A stretch of 64,000 nt of DNA, taken from the NCBI GenBank assembly GCA_028023455.1, contig JAQFVV010000346.1:436001-500000 (forward strand). The letters run 5' to 3'. Each line of letters begins with the position of its first letter. Position 1 is the first letter of the stretch. The translations under genes and the position numbers were made by a program. This stretch comes from Epiperipatus broadwayi (lineage: Eukaryota; Onychophora; Udeonychophora; Euonychophora; Peripatidae). Positions 22,141-34,647 of this stretch are shown here, piece by piece. The notes under the pieces were generated by a model. That model was not told the origin of the DNA. It saw only the letters and a list, made by a program, of their open reading frames with translations, and ran no database searches.

Positions 22141-24041
22141 TTAATTTGCGGTAATCAGGAGTTAATAATGAATGATGATTGACACCAGTTAAACCCAGGG
22201 AGAGCACTAAGACAGAGACAAACATCAGTCAAAGTATTTATATAAGAAATTCTAAGACTTATTAAATTCAACAAAATATTTAAGTAAATGATTGTCAAAC
22301 ACAATAAGAAACTCTGACCTAGTTTCACAACGTATTTATCAGAGAGTGTACGTGAGTAAAGCAAATATTAAATCGGGCAGATAAGTTCTGTTCTCTCACT
22401 TATGAATTTAAAAGGAATTTCTAATACCTTTCTGCTGGCGATTTATAAAAACCAATTCTAGCTTCCCAATTCAGAGATAGCACAACAATAAAGACTTGTG
22501 GGAAATCAACAAAACAGTGTAGTATTCCTTGGCCCGAAATAACACATCGAGACCAAGGACAACATATGTCTGCAGGACGGCCCGTGATATACCACTGTTA
22601 AGCCAATTCACAGTTGATTTTGAATGCAAGACCAGAAAATATGAAAAACGATTGCAATCTTAGAAAGAAGAAACAAAATCTACAACTTCAGAAAAACAGA
22701 ACACTAAATCTCTTGATATAGGAAAACCAGAACTAAGCACTCAATAAATTTTTATCCAAAAGATTTCCAGTTTGCAGTTAACGCAAACTACGTTATTCTA
22801 AATTAATTACAGTATCTCAACAGGAGCCGTGCGAGTTAAAAGAAAGCTACTAATATCTGCCCAAGCATTTATCAAAGGTTAGTAATAAAAAAAAACACAT
22901 TAAGCATATAAAATATAACTATCAATAGACTCTCCGATACAAAAGCTTAAAATCACATATGTAATCTCAAAACAGAGACGACATTACACGCAATAAGAAA
23001 TAAGAGCAAATACATACAATAAAGATAATATTAAAGGAATATGAAAAATTAGATGATACATTTACTTTCAGATTAAGCGGAGAATTTAATTGGAGATTTA
23101 TACTCTGTAAAGAATACAAAATACATTACAGTAAGCAGAGTCCAGTGAATTCTTCAATGAGTTGAATATTCATGTGGCTTTATCTCTTAATGGCAGCAAG
23201 TGTAGAGGCATACTTTGTATCTCGAATTTGCATACTTTGGTATCCGTCTAGGTAGGTTTAGCAAGGCTTGTTGCGGATTTGAACACTCATTGCATGTAAT
23301 TTTGACATCTTTTGAAAGGAAACACTATTCAGCAAACGTAGCTAATATTACATCAGCAATATGTCTTCACGACTGGCAGCAGAATATAATTATCAACAGT
23401 GGTCTGAAAATGTGTACAGCAATCTTTTGCAATTTATGGCAAGACTGCAAACCGAATAAGAATCTCAGCATAGTAATACGAATGAATAATATCACAAACA
23501 GCAGAATAAAATTTAAAAAAAAATTGTGTCAATATTCTTTTCAAGCAAACAATCTAAGTCAAGCCAAGAATAATCAGTCCGAAACTTTTGGGCCTTTTAT
23601 ATGCTCTCTATCTCCCGCATAATCTTTCTTATCTTTTTAATTAGAAGTTTTAGCCCAGGGCAACTCTATCTCACACTTAATCTTAATTAAAAATTCTGAC
23701 CAGGGCTCTTAAAAATTAATTAATAGAAGGTTAAATCTCTGCTCATTTCAAAATAAATTAAAATAGTTCACCATTAACAAGCAAGAATGCATAAAAAAAA
23801 AAACTTTCCAAAATTAAAATGCTTTGTTCAAAAAAGGATTAAAACTTTTCCTTCTTAACTTAAAATCTTTTTACAAATAGATTTTAAAAAAATGTCAAAA
23901 GAAAATAGATTTTCAAACAAATCTATTGCAAATAAAAAAAATCACATACTTTTTTTTAATTTAAAATAAGCAAGTATGTGTGTTATATCATGTATTCTTA
24001 CATAAAATAATAAAATATAAAACTTTGATATAACTTTCTTT
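22141..24041. other. Unassigned block with minus-strand TATA motif
   Basis: The composition differs from the flanking AT-rich sequence, with fewer homopolymers between 22150 and 23650. A strong minus-strand TATA (TATAAAAG, complement of 23594-23601) lies at its right side. A 135-codon open frame at 23215-23622 (+) matches nothing I know, has no domain or signal peptide I can name, and probably arises by chance. The block could be a solo LTR or a decayed LTR element in minus orientation. From 23750 to 24041 it is plain A-rich and T-rich. Confidence 0.35.
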
Positions 24042-24889
24042 GATAATAGCATTAATATTGAACCCTACCATCTGCTGGCGCTCTTTTTCACAAAACGCAC
24101 ATCAATATTCCATTTTAGCAGCCTTAATTTATGGCTGACATTAACAATAGGTGTTTTTTGAGCCATAACAGTCTGCCTGAGGGTGATGTATTCTATGATT
24201 ATGTAATGAAATACTACGCCCATTGCATTGTGACAGTATTTGTCAAGTGAGCGCTCTTGAACTCTCGCTTCGGTCTAATTTGATAGTGGCCGTATTTGAA
24301 AGATCTGCAAAAATTCATTGTTGGAAATTTTTTAGAAAGCTTAGTGGAATTACTATTTCATATTAAGAATTGTCATGACATCACACACGCTTCCCTACAC
24401 TTTTGAACTGCACACAACTTGAAAAGGTTCTTTTCAGCAGAGTTTTTCCCCGATTTCACACACAAATGCCCGTTTACGTGCGAATCCGTGCGAGAACTGG
24501 CAAATGTCATCTGCAAGTGGACGCACAATATTGTGTTTTAGCCAGAAAGATAAACTCCTGCAAGCATACCTATGTAGGTCTGCATAAGGGAAGTTGTTGG
24601 TTCGAAGACTCCAAAATCCGTTACTTACAGCTTTGAGGCTTCCCTGTTATTTTATTTGTGTGTTACGTTTAGTTGCTGTTATTTTATGCCTGAAAATGGT
24701 GTTTTGTTGGGTTTTTTTAATTTTTTTTGGTTCGCAACTTATCCAAAGTTTCGTTTTTTTTTTGATTCAATAAATTATTTTATGAGAAACTTTTTGTTGT
24801 TTACATGATTATAAAGTAGGTAGGTAATATTTCATAAGTTTCTTTAACAGTTAAAGTAGGTAATATTTTATTATATCAAAAAAAAAAGT

Positions 24890-25500
24890 TTTTAAGATTT
24901 TATTCAAAAGACCCCACCAAAAAAAATAAAATAATAATAAAGAACTGTGTGGTAACATAATAAAATGTTCAAAAAGAAAATCCAAAAAGAAGTCGATAAT
25001 TAAAAATCAAAACAAACCTTCCCCGCCACCCCACCTCTCCCGGCTTAAAAAAAAAAGTGTTCTTTAAAAACGAACTGTTTATGTCAAGGCCCATAAAATT
25101 AAAGAAGAACTTTTCGCTATCATATAAAGCTTTCTATGGCATAAAGATTTGAAAAAAAAAAAAGACAATTCAAAATCAAAACAACCCCTCTCCCCTCCAC
25201 CCTCAAAAAAATCAAGTGTTGGTTTATTCAAAAGTACCGAATTGTTGAAGTCTTTCAGCAAATCAAAACATTAATAACAAAAAAAAAAGAAGATATGTTA
25301 AATGCAAACAACCAACCCCCCCACCCCACCCAACCATCTAAAAACAATAAAATGTTTGTTAGCGTATTTTTGCATAAAACAAACTGACTGAGCATTAATC
25401 GATAATTTAAAAACAAACCAGCGTCCCTACACCATCTGAAAACAAAGTGTTTGTTCTCTTAAAAAACGAACCAAAAAAAAAACCCGTGAAAAAAAAATTT
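24890..25500. repeat. Degenerate C-rich minisatellite inside element J
   Basis: Units of about 110-130 bp alternate A-rich stretches with a C-rich box (ACCCCACC, CCCCTCCACC, CCCCACCCCACCC) followed by CTAAAAACAAxxTGTTxGTT and TTAAAAA.GAAxTG. The unit structure is the same as in copy K (43180-44050). Reading frames here are artefacts of low-complexity sequence. Confidence 0.7.
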
Positions 25501-25559
25501 GGTTTACCATAAGTAATATTGTAATTATAAAAATATGACTTTTTTCGCATTAAATAATG

Positions 25560-26430
25560 AAGCTATAATTATACTATAATGTATAATAGGTCTGCTTAGC
25601 GCTTTCGAGATTTAATGTTGGAATATCATACTCATAGCATCAAAGAGGATAAAGGCAATAGATTTGTCTTGATTTCAAGAGCTGAGTACACAAACAAAAT
25701 GGAAGAGCAGATCAATAAACTTAAGTTCACATGCATAATTGAAAACAATAATAAAATCAACAAAGATAGATTCATGTCCAATATATTAAGGACTCATAAA
25801 GATAAAACACTGTCTAAGGCTGAATATTTCCAAATCTATCTATCATCTTCCATACCCCCTAGAATGGTTGCCAACATAAAACTGCATAAAGAAAACTCTC
25901 CTCTCAGATTAATGCTCGACTTTGGAGGCATCCACTATTTCCAACTGCAAAAATGATCAACCTATGGCTTATAGATTCCCTGGGATTTGGAAACCACACT
26001 GTGAAATCATCATTTGAATTTGGGAAAGAATAAAAATGCTAAAGTAGATTTAGAATACAAAATGACTGTATGCGATGTCAATGAACTTTATGGTTCAATT
26101 AACAGAAAAACTTCCATTATCATCATCAAAGATGAATTACATATGAAAAAAATTATCCAACAAAACGAATTGATTTTATAATAGAATTCTTGAAGTGGCT
26201 GGATAACAACATATTGGCTAAATTTGAAAACAAATGATATATTATGAATGACGGTTGGCCAATGGGGCTGCCAATGAGTGGAATTGTTGCTACTATTGTC
26301 ATAAACCATTATGAGAGCCAAATTCTTCCAAAACATTTCATAGCAGATCCGACTTTCATATACACTCAATATGTTGACGACATTTTTATTGCAGCAAAAT
26401 CTTTGATGGTTTACCATCACTGACGAAAAA
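25560..26430 (+). mobile_element. Penelope-like element fragment (reverse transcriptase)
   Basis: An RT of Penelope type inserted in element J. The flanks on the two sides are similar (AAAAAAAAATTTGGTTTACC before, AAAAAAAAATCTTTTACCG after, each followed by TAATATT), suggesting a duplication of about 25-30 bp on insertion. The 3' half of the element, including the GIY-YIG endonuclease, is absent here. A GIY-YIG region of such an element occurs separately at 55732-56010. Confidence 0.72.
25615..26422 (+). pseudogene. Penelope-like reverse transcriptase (broken)
   Basis: The open part 25615-25956 ends in PPRMVANIKLHKENSPLRLM, corresponding to the family's conserved PxxYGLPKxHK..PLRPI region. 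After a frame change the sequence gives MTVCDVNELYGSINR (motif A, 26062-26106). Later comes GWPMGLPMSGIVATIVINHY (motif B, 26253-26312) and then YVDDIFIAA with both catalytic Asp codons (about 26371-26397). A TGA at 26235-26237 probably replaces a Trp codon ahead of motif B. Penelope-like elements are retroelements whose RT is related to telomerase. Stops at 26180 and 26235 and frameshifts make this copy inactive. Confidence 0.78.
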
Positions 26431-26573
26431 ATAATAAAAACCGCTTGGGAAAAAAAAATCTTTTACCGTAATATTATGTAAACAAACAAACGGCCCGTGA
26501 ATCGGTATATTGATGTGAGTTAGGCAAAAAAGAGTTACATCATACAGTAGGGTTCAGTATTCATACTATTATT

Positions 26574-28855
26574 CTTTCTTTAAAAACTTAAAAAAAAAAT
26601 AATACGAAAGCCATTTAAATTTTGCAATGGAACTTTTGAAGTAGATGGATGGTATCCTATTCATTATATATATATATATGCGCTAAATACAGAAATTACA
26701 TTACTAGATTAAACTAGACTATATATCAGATGTTCTTTAGCTTTTATACTGACTGACAAGGTAGGCTGGTAGATGAGATTTTGATAGCTATTACAGTTGT
26801 GCATGTTTTCTCAGATTATTTGCTGATATTTCACTAATATCACATTTATTTTCTTTAGTGCATGTATTATGTTATCTTGAATACCACAATCGCCATCAAA
26901 ATATTTTTTAGGATCATTCATTTATTGATCATGCGCAGCTTGAAAAGATCTATTAAAAAAAAAACCATCTGCCATCATTTCACACAAAATATGCCAGTAC
27001 ATACCCCACATTATATCTTTAATCTGACATTCTAGTTCACCCATCCTACCATGTCTACCTGAGTTATTTTTAAACTCGTGTTGTGATCACTTTTATATTT
27101 TAGAATTACTTGCAGAATTAACATTGTTAAAATAAACCAAGTATTGCTAGCAAATCAATAGATTTAATTACATCAAATACAGTTTTTTTGTTAATGGTTT
27201 TTCAAATTACCAGAGCAATTTGTGCAATTACTTACTAATTTATTTGTCCAATTACTTACTAATTTATTATTATTTTTCTGTGAAATGGAATCATGATGGA
27301 AAACAAACTTTATTAGTTGACTTTTATTATTTAAAAACTAGATTGGACTATTGCAAAGCAAAAATTTGGGGGGGGGGGGTGTCAAAGAACTGTAGCAATT
27401 CCTTATTAATTTTTATTTTTTGTTTATAAAAATATACAGATATAAAAATAATATTTTAATAGAATATATAGCTCATATTATAAATGTGTATCCAACAGAT
27501 ATTATAATTATTATTTATATACTCTGAGCTCTGGTATAATGAATGCAAATACTTAGAATGAAAGTTAGAATGACAGAAATTTTTGTTGTGTGAAACCTAG
27601 GTATCAAATATCTTACCCTTTTCTACCTTTTGCTGTGGAAATATTGTACATAATTTTAAAAAAAATTTCTTAGATGCATATATTATAATAATTTTAATCA
27701 TGATCCATGAACACAGTTTTAAAACTGATTAATATGACATAAAAAAAAAAATTGAAATGAATTTAGAATTAAAAAATAGTGGAAATGTTTTAAATCTCTA
27801 ATGATGAAAAATATTATTTATATATACATTTTAAAATGTTTTAAGTTGATGGACATATTGTAATAATTTTAGACACAAGCCATAAATGCAAAATTTGAAT
27901 ATACAGAGAAAATGACAGAAATCTAAGTGCTAAATGTAGAATTGTTAATTTGACAAATATCATTGGCTGAAATAGCACATGCTGATGTAACAACCAAATA
28001 AGATTTTGCATAATGTTTCAACATTGAATAAAGAATCAGACATAATTGTTATATTTTGCATGCTTAATACTTATTATTCAAATTTCTTCAGTAATTTATT
28101 CCTCTTTATTAGTTTTTTTTTTTTTTTTTAATTCTTTTTGTATCCATGGAAAATTTTAATCATGAATCGGAAACATTGATCAATATTGAAATAAAATTTG
28201 AAGAAAGTGGTGAAATAGCATGACAAATTAAAAGAATGCAGAGATAGTGAAAGAGATTTTCAAGCAAATTCTAAGATCACAGAACAAAGGGAAACTTTTG
28301 CTATTATGGATTATTCAAAGATAAATAGCAGGAGATAGCATCAGTGTGGTGATTATATGTGAAAAGGCAAAGCAATTGTTTAAAATTTTTTTGCTAAAAC
28401 TTAGGAGATAAATCCTCTTTCTGCAAAGGAATTGAATGCCAGCAATGTATGGTTCACCAAACTCGGCAAAAAATTGTATGGGATAGATAGTATTGTAAAG
28501 TGTGCTAGCATAGATAGGGTCACTTCTGAATGTTATCTTGAGAAATTTACAAAAATAAAAATTTCCATCCAAGAAAACTGAAGTTCTAAAATCAATAATA
28601 TGCAAATTTTTATGAAGATGTATAAATTGGTTTAATTTTTCTGTTATGCTTTTGAAAGTTGAAATTTAATTTACATTAAAATCTAATTCTATACTGTGTA
28701 CAAAAATTTTATATGCAACTTTACATTTATATTAGTGATTTTGTATAATTTTTCCTAATATGGTTGCTTTGGATGAAAACTTTGATCTAGATTATGTGCC
28801 TGCAACAGATTCTCTATTATATATGTATTTTAATGTAAGTTTTAATAATATAGAC
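26574..28855. other. MTA intron, AT-rich, nothing recognised
   Basis: Plain intron sequence with (TA)n at about 26668-26680, a G10 run near 27369, and no protein-like frame. No inverted-repeat element is evident. Confidence 0.45.
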
Positions 28856-29217
28856 CAGGGGTGTCTAATTTTTCTAACATCATTGGCAGATTAAAACAAA
28901 ACTGGTTAATTATTATTTCAAATGACTATATAAAAATATGTAAAGAACATCTCACTGATAAAGATTCAGAATTTTTTTCCCCCAACATTTTGTTACTCTT
29001 GTTCAATCTTCCAAAATTGTTGATATTGCTATTAATAATTTTTATTAGACTAGAGATTATCCATTAATGAATAATATTTCTATAGTGTAATTTTCACCAT
29101 GTCACTCTCACACAAAGTAGACTGGTTACTATTCATTTTAATACTTTGTTGGAAGGTATAATCATAAACTTATTTTTCACGTGTTTTTGGTCATATGTTT
29201 ATGATTTACACCCCTTG
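28856..29217. mobile_element. Possible short hAT-type MITE
   Basis: The left end CAGGGGTGTCTAAT and the complemented right end CAAGGGGTGTAAATCAT resemble the CAGGGGTGTCCAA termini common in hAT elements. A matching 8-bp target duplication is not obvious, so the ends may have drifted. No coding capacity. Confidence 0.35.
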
Positions 29218-29612
29218 ACAAAGTGTTAAAAGTGGATAGAAAATATTCCCTACCTTGCATGAATGAGAGTGGTGCATTGAAAATTACACTACAGAAGTAG
29301 AAGATAAATTACAGATTTTTTGATATTGCCAGTGAAAAACTTTTTAACTGAATCCATCCCTGCAGAAATATACTAGGATGATTTTGTCAATTTCTATTAT
29401 TGCTTAAACACATCATTTCTAAGAATTTTGAGTTGACGTTTTTTTGTGTTTTTTTTTTGTCATGAAATTTAAATACTGAACTGTTTCTACAAACCATTAT
29501 AAAAGTATTTAATCTTGATTTTAGAATGAGGACAGCCTTATGAAGAGGTTTCTAGTGAAAACAATGTGGCACATGTGATTAAAACAAAATATAGAACAAA
29601 GTTGGGTCACTA

Positions 29613-30620
29613 GACATCATATGATCACTATTTTTTATGCATGCTCATAACTATTATTAAAACAGGTAAAACTCTCCATACAGTAGTGCCACTCAGTGAA
29701 AAGCCAGAGTCATCAGTGAAATGTCAGAAGGCTTGTGCATAAAATCCCTATCTGTGCCTATTCATCCAATATCCCCAGACTAGTTTCTAGCTTGTGGCTT
29801 TCATCGGTGAGGAGTCTTGGATCTGAGAGCACTATACCTAGATCTTAGGATGTAATGCAACCCTCCACAGCAGCCACCTTTTATCTACTTAACTACACAA
29901 CTCTGGGAATAAAACTTGAAAATGCAATAATATTTTCAATCCAAGCTTATACAGTAATATGTCTGAACTCAGTTCAGTACCCATGCATTTTGGTGTCTAG
30001 TTCTTTAATAACCATAGCCACCACTATCCTATTAGGCAGGATTGGTATTAAACCACTAAATGTCACATGATCACAATTTCTTATGCTTGCTCATAACTGT
30101 TGTTAAAACAGGCAAATCTCCATACAGCAGTGCCACTCAGTGTAAGCCAGAGTAATCAATGTGTGCCAGAAGGCTTGTGCATGTACCAATCCTGCCTAAT
30201 AGGATAATGGTGGCTATGGTTATTAAAGAACCAAAGACACCAAAATGTATGGATACTGAACTGAGTTCAGACCTATATGACTATGTAAGCTAATGAGCTT
30301 GGATTGAAAATATTATTGTGTTTTCAAATTTTATTCTCATAGTGTTGTAGTTAAATAGAGATAAAAGGTTGCTGCTGGAGGATTGCATTAGATCCTAAGA
30401 TCTAGGTGCAGTGCTCTCAGATACAAGGCTCCTCACTGACGAAAGCCACAATCTAGAAACTAGTCTGTAGATATTGGATGAATAGGTACTAGATAGGGAT
30501 AATTCTTCTGGCATCCATTGATTACTCTGGTTGTCACTGAGTGGCACTACTGTATGGAGAGTGTTGCATGTTTTAGTAACAGTAATGTGCTAGCATAAGA
30601 AATAGTGATCATGTGAGTTT
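29613..30620. mobile_element. Long foldback element, arms of about 430 bp
   Basis: The left arm (about 29615-30047) and right arm (about 30183-30617) are reverse complements over nearly their whole length. Landmarks in mirrored order are ATAGTGATCA at the tips, CTCCATACAGTAGTGCCACT, ACTAGTTTCTAG, GATCTTAGGAT, CTGAACTCAGTTCAG and CCTATTAGGCAGGATTGGTA. The 135-bp centre (30048-30182) holds another copy of the family end (TCATAACTGTTGTTAAAACAG through AGAAGGCTTGTGCAT), pointing to nested or rearranged insertions. It lies inside the 19.4-kb MTA intron, so the pre-mRNA could fold into a hairpin of about 430 bp. Confidence 0.85.
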
Positions 30621-33600
30621 TTCAAGATAGAACAATAAGATAAAAAGTTCATAGTTCTCAACATCTGTAAATAAATATAAGTTAAGGCTAAGAAACATAA
30701 ATTTTTATTATTTATTTATTATATACAAGGTAAATTAATTGCTTTGTTTAATATTATCCACTCTATAAACATTTGTCACCAAAATTAGCAAAGTTTGTCA
30801 TGACTAAATCCTCTTTAAACTCATGCTGAAAGTTGAATACCATATGATCTAAAGAACTAATCATTCCATTTTTATTAACTTGATAAAAATTTGCATTGAT
30901 AATATATTATTGTAGTTGTTATTACTTTCAATACACATTAAAACACATTTTCTAATACCCTCATTTCCCTCCCATTCCCATACTATGTATTATTTATTCT
31001 TTACAATAAATAGTGCATGCACAAAACTTAAAGTAGTTATTTTTTTATTATAATCATGTGTGTTAAATATATATTAGATTTGTTAAGTGAAATCCATCAT
31101 TATTTTTTTTTCTCATTTAAATAATTGTTTTTAGAATTGTATGTTTCCTTATTTTTTTACTTGTCAAACCTGTTTTGTTAAATCTTTTAATCAGAAAATA
31201 TTTAAGTATGTTGTCTCTGTGTTTATTTATTTGCATATATATTAGTATAACTTTTAGTTTGTGAGATTGTTGGTATAAATTGTTTTATAAATGATATATG
31301 CAACAACGTTTGTGGAGGGGGGGAGCCATAAATATTCAGTAGCATTTAATTGGCTGAGTTACCAAATTGCCTCAAGCAAGAACTAATTCCAGAATTTTTT
31401 TATTTAACAGGAAACAGTTTTTCTAACAAAGTCATCCTTTAAGTGATTTTGTCTTAGGGGGAAAAGGCATTTGTCATATAAAATAGATATGATAAACACT
31501 CTACCATAGCTGGTGTAATTCAGTTTTTAATATCAATTAAAATATTTTCTAAAAAATAATTTTGTTTATTATTTGGATCATAGTTGTACATTTTTAAAAA
31601 TACTATCAGTACAGTATTGCTTTCATTTGTCACAAAAAAAAAGTAGAATCATTAGAAGTATCAAATCTAAAGTCAATGCGATTTTGCCATGCATTTTCTT
31701 TCATTCTGCTGGCTAATTAGCAATATTGAGTTAAAATAATAAGTATGTAAATTTTGAAAGTAACATTTTTATAAAATTAAATAAGATTTTAAAGTTTTAA
31801 ATATGCCTTAGATGATGATCATTATCATGATATCTTTGAAAGAGAAATTGGCAGAGAAGAATCGTAGTTGTTTAATCATATCTTTTTGGGCAAAGAGTCC
31901 TGATATTTGGATTGAGAAAAGTATGTAAATAGTATAATAATTTTGTTATGAGATCGTAAATGTTAGCATAGTACACAATTCAGTACCTAATTACCATATA
32001 TTTTCTAAACACCTTTCGACAGAGAATTTTATATGCATTGAATTAGAATTGTGAAATAATATCTGAGAATTTAGCAGAGAAGGGTTATGATTATTTGATT
32101 ATATTTTTTTCGGCCAAGAATTCTAATTTTGGTTTGAGAGAAGTATAGGAACAATGACAGTGTAGACCCTTCTATATATTACATAAAACTGCAATTGATA
32201 ACAAATTTTATTTTCAAAGACCAAAAAGGACTTAATAATGATATAAGAAGCTTCGTTATTTAATGATGAGATCGCAAATACTAGCATAGTATGTAATTCA
32301 TTACCCTATTGCCACATATTTTCTAAATGCTTTTGGGCAGAGAATTTAGTATGCATTGAATTAGAATCTTGATGAGAACATTGTATACATTGTACTTAGA
32401 TTTGCTTATGTTTTGTTTTGTTTTTTTCATATTTTCTTGCTGACATTTGCTTTGTTGAAATTATTTCTCTCCGAGTTATATTGTTATAAAAAATGTGTTA
32501 GATGTTTATGAGAACTTGAGTCTACCAGTGCTTTCCTCTTCAATCAAAATTAAATTTTATATACTAGTCAAATACTTTTGAGTAATATATCCATTTTTAA
32601 TAAGAATTTCACTGCCTTTTAAATTATTATAGAAATCACTTTGAAAATATAATCATTAACTTAATAATGAAGAAATATGATTATAAAAATTTCCTTTCTT
32701 TTTATTTAAATTTATAGGACGACACAAAAATTCTCTGGCACATATAAAAAATATGGTAACTTTATTAACATTTTACAGAGGTTGTTTTTTTCTTTGTTGC
32801 CACAAGTATATTGAATAAAAATATGATTTTAATAGGATTGTGCAACCATTCACAGTTAGACGAATTACTACCAGCATGATCAAAAGATTCTGCACACATT
32901 TTTTTTAACGCTAAAAAGAAAAAATATAAAATTAGAATGATTTTCCCCATAGACTGCAGACAATAGTATCCCTGAAATAAACTGTCTTCTCAATGATTTA
33001 AATACATTTAAAATTGTGTCAAGGACTTTTGTACCACCCTTTGTATTGAGATATTATTTATTAGACGTTTCATGTATATCCGAACCCATTCATGCAACAA
33101 ACACGTCCTAATATTTTACTAAAATATTTCTCAAGCAAGATTCCTAAGAATCAATGTCAATTAAAAACTGGCCATTTTTGCAAGTTCATGTAAATGATTC
33201 TTTAAGAATTTTACTTGGGATTTATCTCAGTAACGTATTTGAACTTGTTTATTTCATGAATGGGTTTATATTCTTAATATTACATATTTGATAAACTGCA
33301 AAATTATTTACAAGTTTATTAAAAATCATTAAAAAATATGTGCATGTAAATATTGCAAGTTTTAACAGGATTTTCCATATATCATTCTATATAGTTTTCA
33401 ACTGTGATGTAATCAGAAAAAGATCCAATTAAAAATGAAAATTATGACTTAATTAAATCACACTACTTTAATAATAATACTTACATTTGTTATGACTCGC
33501 TTATAAATTAAAAGTGAAACTACTTTTAATTTTTCCTAAATAACATGATTTTTAATTTTCAATGTTTACATTATAGTTGAAAGTTATCTCAATTAATTTA

Positions 33601-34323
33601 CAGAAAATCCAATTTTTTAATATTTACATATATAATTCTGTGTATTGTTTAATTATTATATATAACATTACAGGGGACTTTTATTATTTGTGAAAGTATT
33701 TACACAATTGTGATACTTTTGGTTTTTACACTTTCTTCCTTATTTATCTTTCTTATTTAAATTAAAACAAACTAAAATTGTTTGTACTTTTGGTTTATAG
33801 ATGAGTCAGACAAATAAAAACTATTACTGGGTGACATTATTTCAATTTGTAATATCGGTTGTAAAATGGTTGTTTGCTTTGTTATTTCCTAGCTGAAAGT
33901 TATCTAATACCTGGAAAATTCTATTAAATATCTGAAAGTCTTCTGATGTGTGTGTATATATATACACACACGCACAGTCTTGTACTATAAAAAAAAGTTT
34001 TAAATTATTTTATATACTGTTAATATTCAGTCTAATGTGGATGCCAGCATTTTCTCTATGTATGTAATATATATCACTGCTTTGATTAAATAATATCTTT
34101 AGTAGTAGGGCAAAGGAATTATATGGTCTGATGTTTGCTGAGGCTTGTGAGGAAACTTGGTTTTTTTTTTTAAAAAAATGTTGTTTCTCTATTTGAAAAG
34201 ACTTATTAAAATATGGAGTTAAATATTTTTGTAGTCTAATAATTCTTGTATTAAATTATTATTTTGGATTTATTCTGTAAAAGCGGACCGACAAACTAAA
34301 TTGAGATTTATCAATTGCATTAA
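30621..34323. other. MTA intron, AT-rich; palindromic dinucleotide repeat
   Basis: No coding signal. A perfect 24-nt palindrome of (GT)4(AT)4(AC)4 type lies at 33948-33971. AT-rich paragraphs near 31820-32070 and 32075-32350 share phrases (AATACTAGCATAGTA, CACATATTTTCTAAA, TTTxGGCAGAGAATTT), suggesting a diverged duplication with a period of roughly 300 bp. Confidence 0.4.
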
Positions 34324-34647
34324 CTATAAAAATAGTCGAGCGTTGGTGGCCAAGTGGTTAGCATGGTTGCCTTATAAACAATTGTTCCAGGGTTCGCTTC
34401 CCGGCCGACGCTTTGACACACAAAAAAAAAAACCTATAAAAAATATAATTTTAAAAATGGTATGTCTGCATTTTAAATGCTTAAAAGTTATATTTCTCTA
34501 AATTTTATGTGTAATATGAATTTTTTGTTTAAACTTTTAGTGAACAAAGGGGATGAAATATCCTATATAAGATGCAATTAATAGTTAATAGAATTAAATT
34601 TATAAATCTCAGTTTCATTTGTCGGTCCGCTTTTGCAGAATAAAACC
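34271..34647. mobile_element. Inverted-repeat element hosting the SINE
   Basis: TATTCTGTAAAAGCGGACCG at 34271 continues ACAAACTAAATTGAGATTTAT. The complement of the right side (34600-34647) reads TATTCTGCAAAAGCGGACCG then ACAAATGAAACTGAGATTTAT. Terminal inverted repeats of about 45 bp therefore bound a segment of 377 bp. Beyond them AATTATTATTTTGG and CCAAAATAATAAAG are also complementary, extending the arms. The SINE at 34324-34445 was inserted into it. Superfamily unassigned; TA-type ends are possible. Confidence 0.65.
34324..34445 (+). mobile_element. tRNA-derived SINE with target-site duplication
   Basis: A 72-nt tRNA-like head (34340-34411) has a 7-bp acceptor pairing between GCGTTGG and CCGACGC (one G-T). 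It has an A box (TGGCCAAGTGG), a B box (GGTTCGCTTCC) and CAGGG...CCCGG in T-arm position. It is followed by TTTGACACAC and A11. CTATAAAAATA at 34324-34334 and CTATAAAAAATA at 34434-34445 look like the target duplication. The A and B boxes would form an internal RNA polymerase III promoter. The head resembles Leu/Ser-type D-arm sequences, but no functional anticodon arm folds cleanly, so I do not call a tRNA gene. Confidence 0.75.

Larger units (their letters stand above)
24042..26573. mobile_element. Long-TIR DNA element, copy J, interrupted by a Penelope-like insert
   Basis: Terminal inverted repeats of about 65 bp: the left reads TATTGAACCCTACC ... CGCACATCAATATTCC, and the right, complemented, reads TACTGAACCCTACT ... 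CTCACATCAATATACC. GATAATAGCAT and its near complement mark the tips. The left third is closely similar to copy K at 42580-44145 (TGCGAGAAC, AGTGAGCGC, GCACACAAC blocks in the same order). The centre (24890-25500) is a degenerate C-rich tandem repeat. A retroelement fragment (25560-26430) interrupts the right part. No transposase is recognised. Confidence 0.75.

Noticed and set aside
24890-25500. CRISPR-like array
   Set aside because: The repeats are diverged, vary in length and have no unique spacers. The genome is clearly eukaryotic and the array belongs to a transposable element.
34340-34411. Functional tRNA gene
   Set aside because: The acceptor and T arms fold, but the anticodon stem does not pair well, and a poly(A) tail and target duplication show a retroposed SINE.
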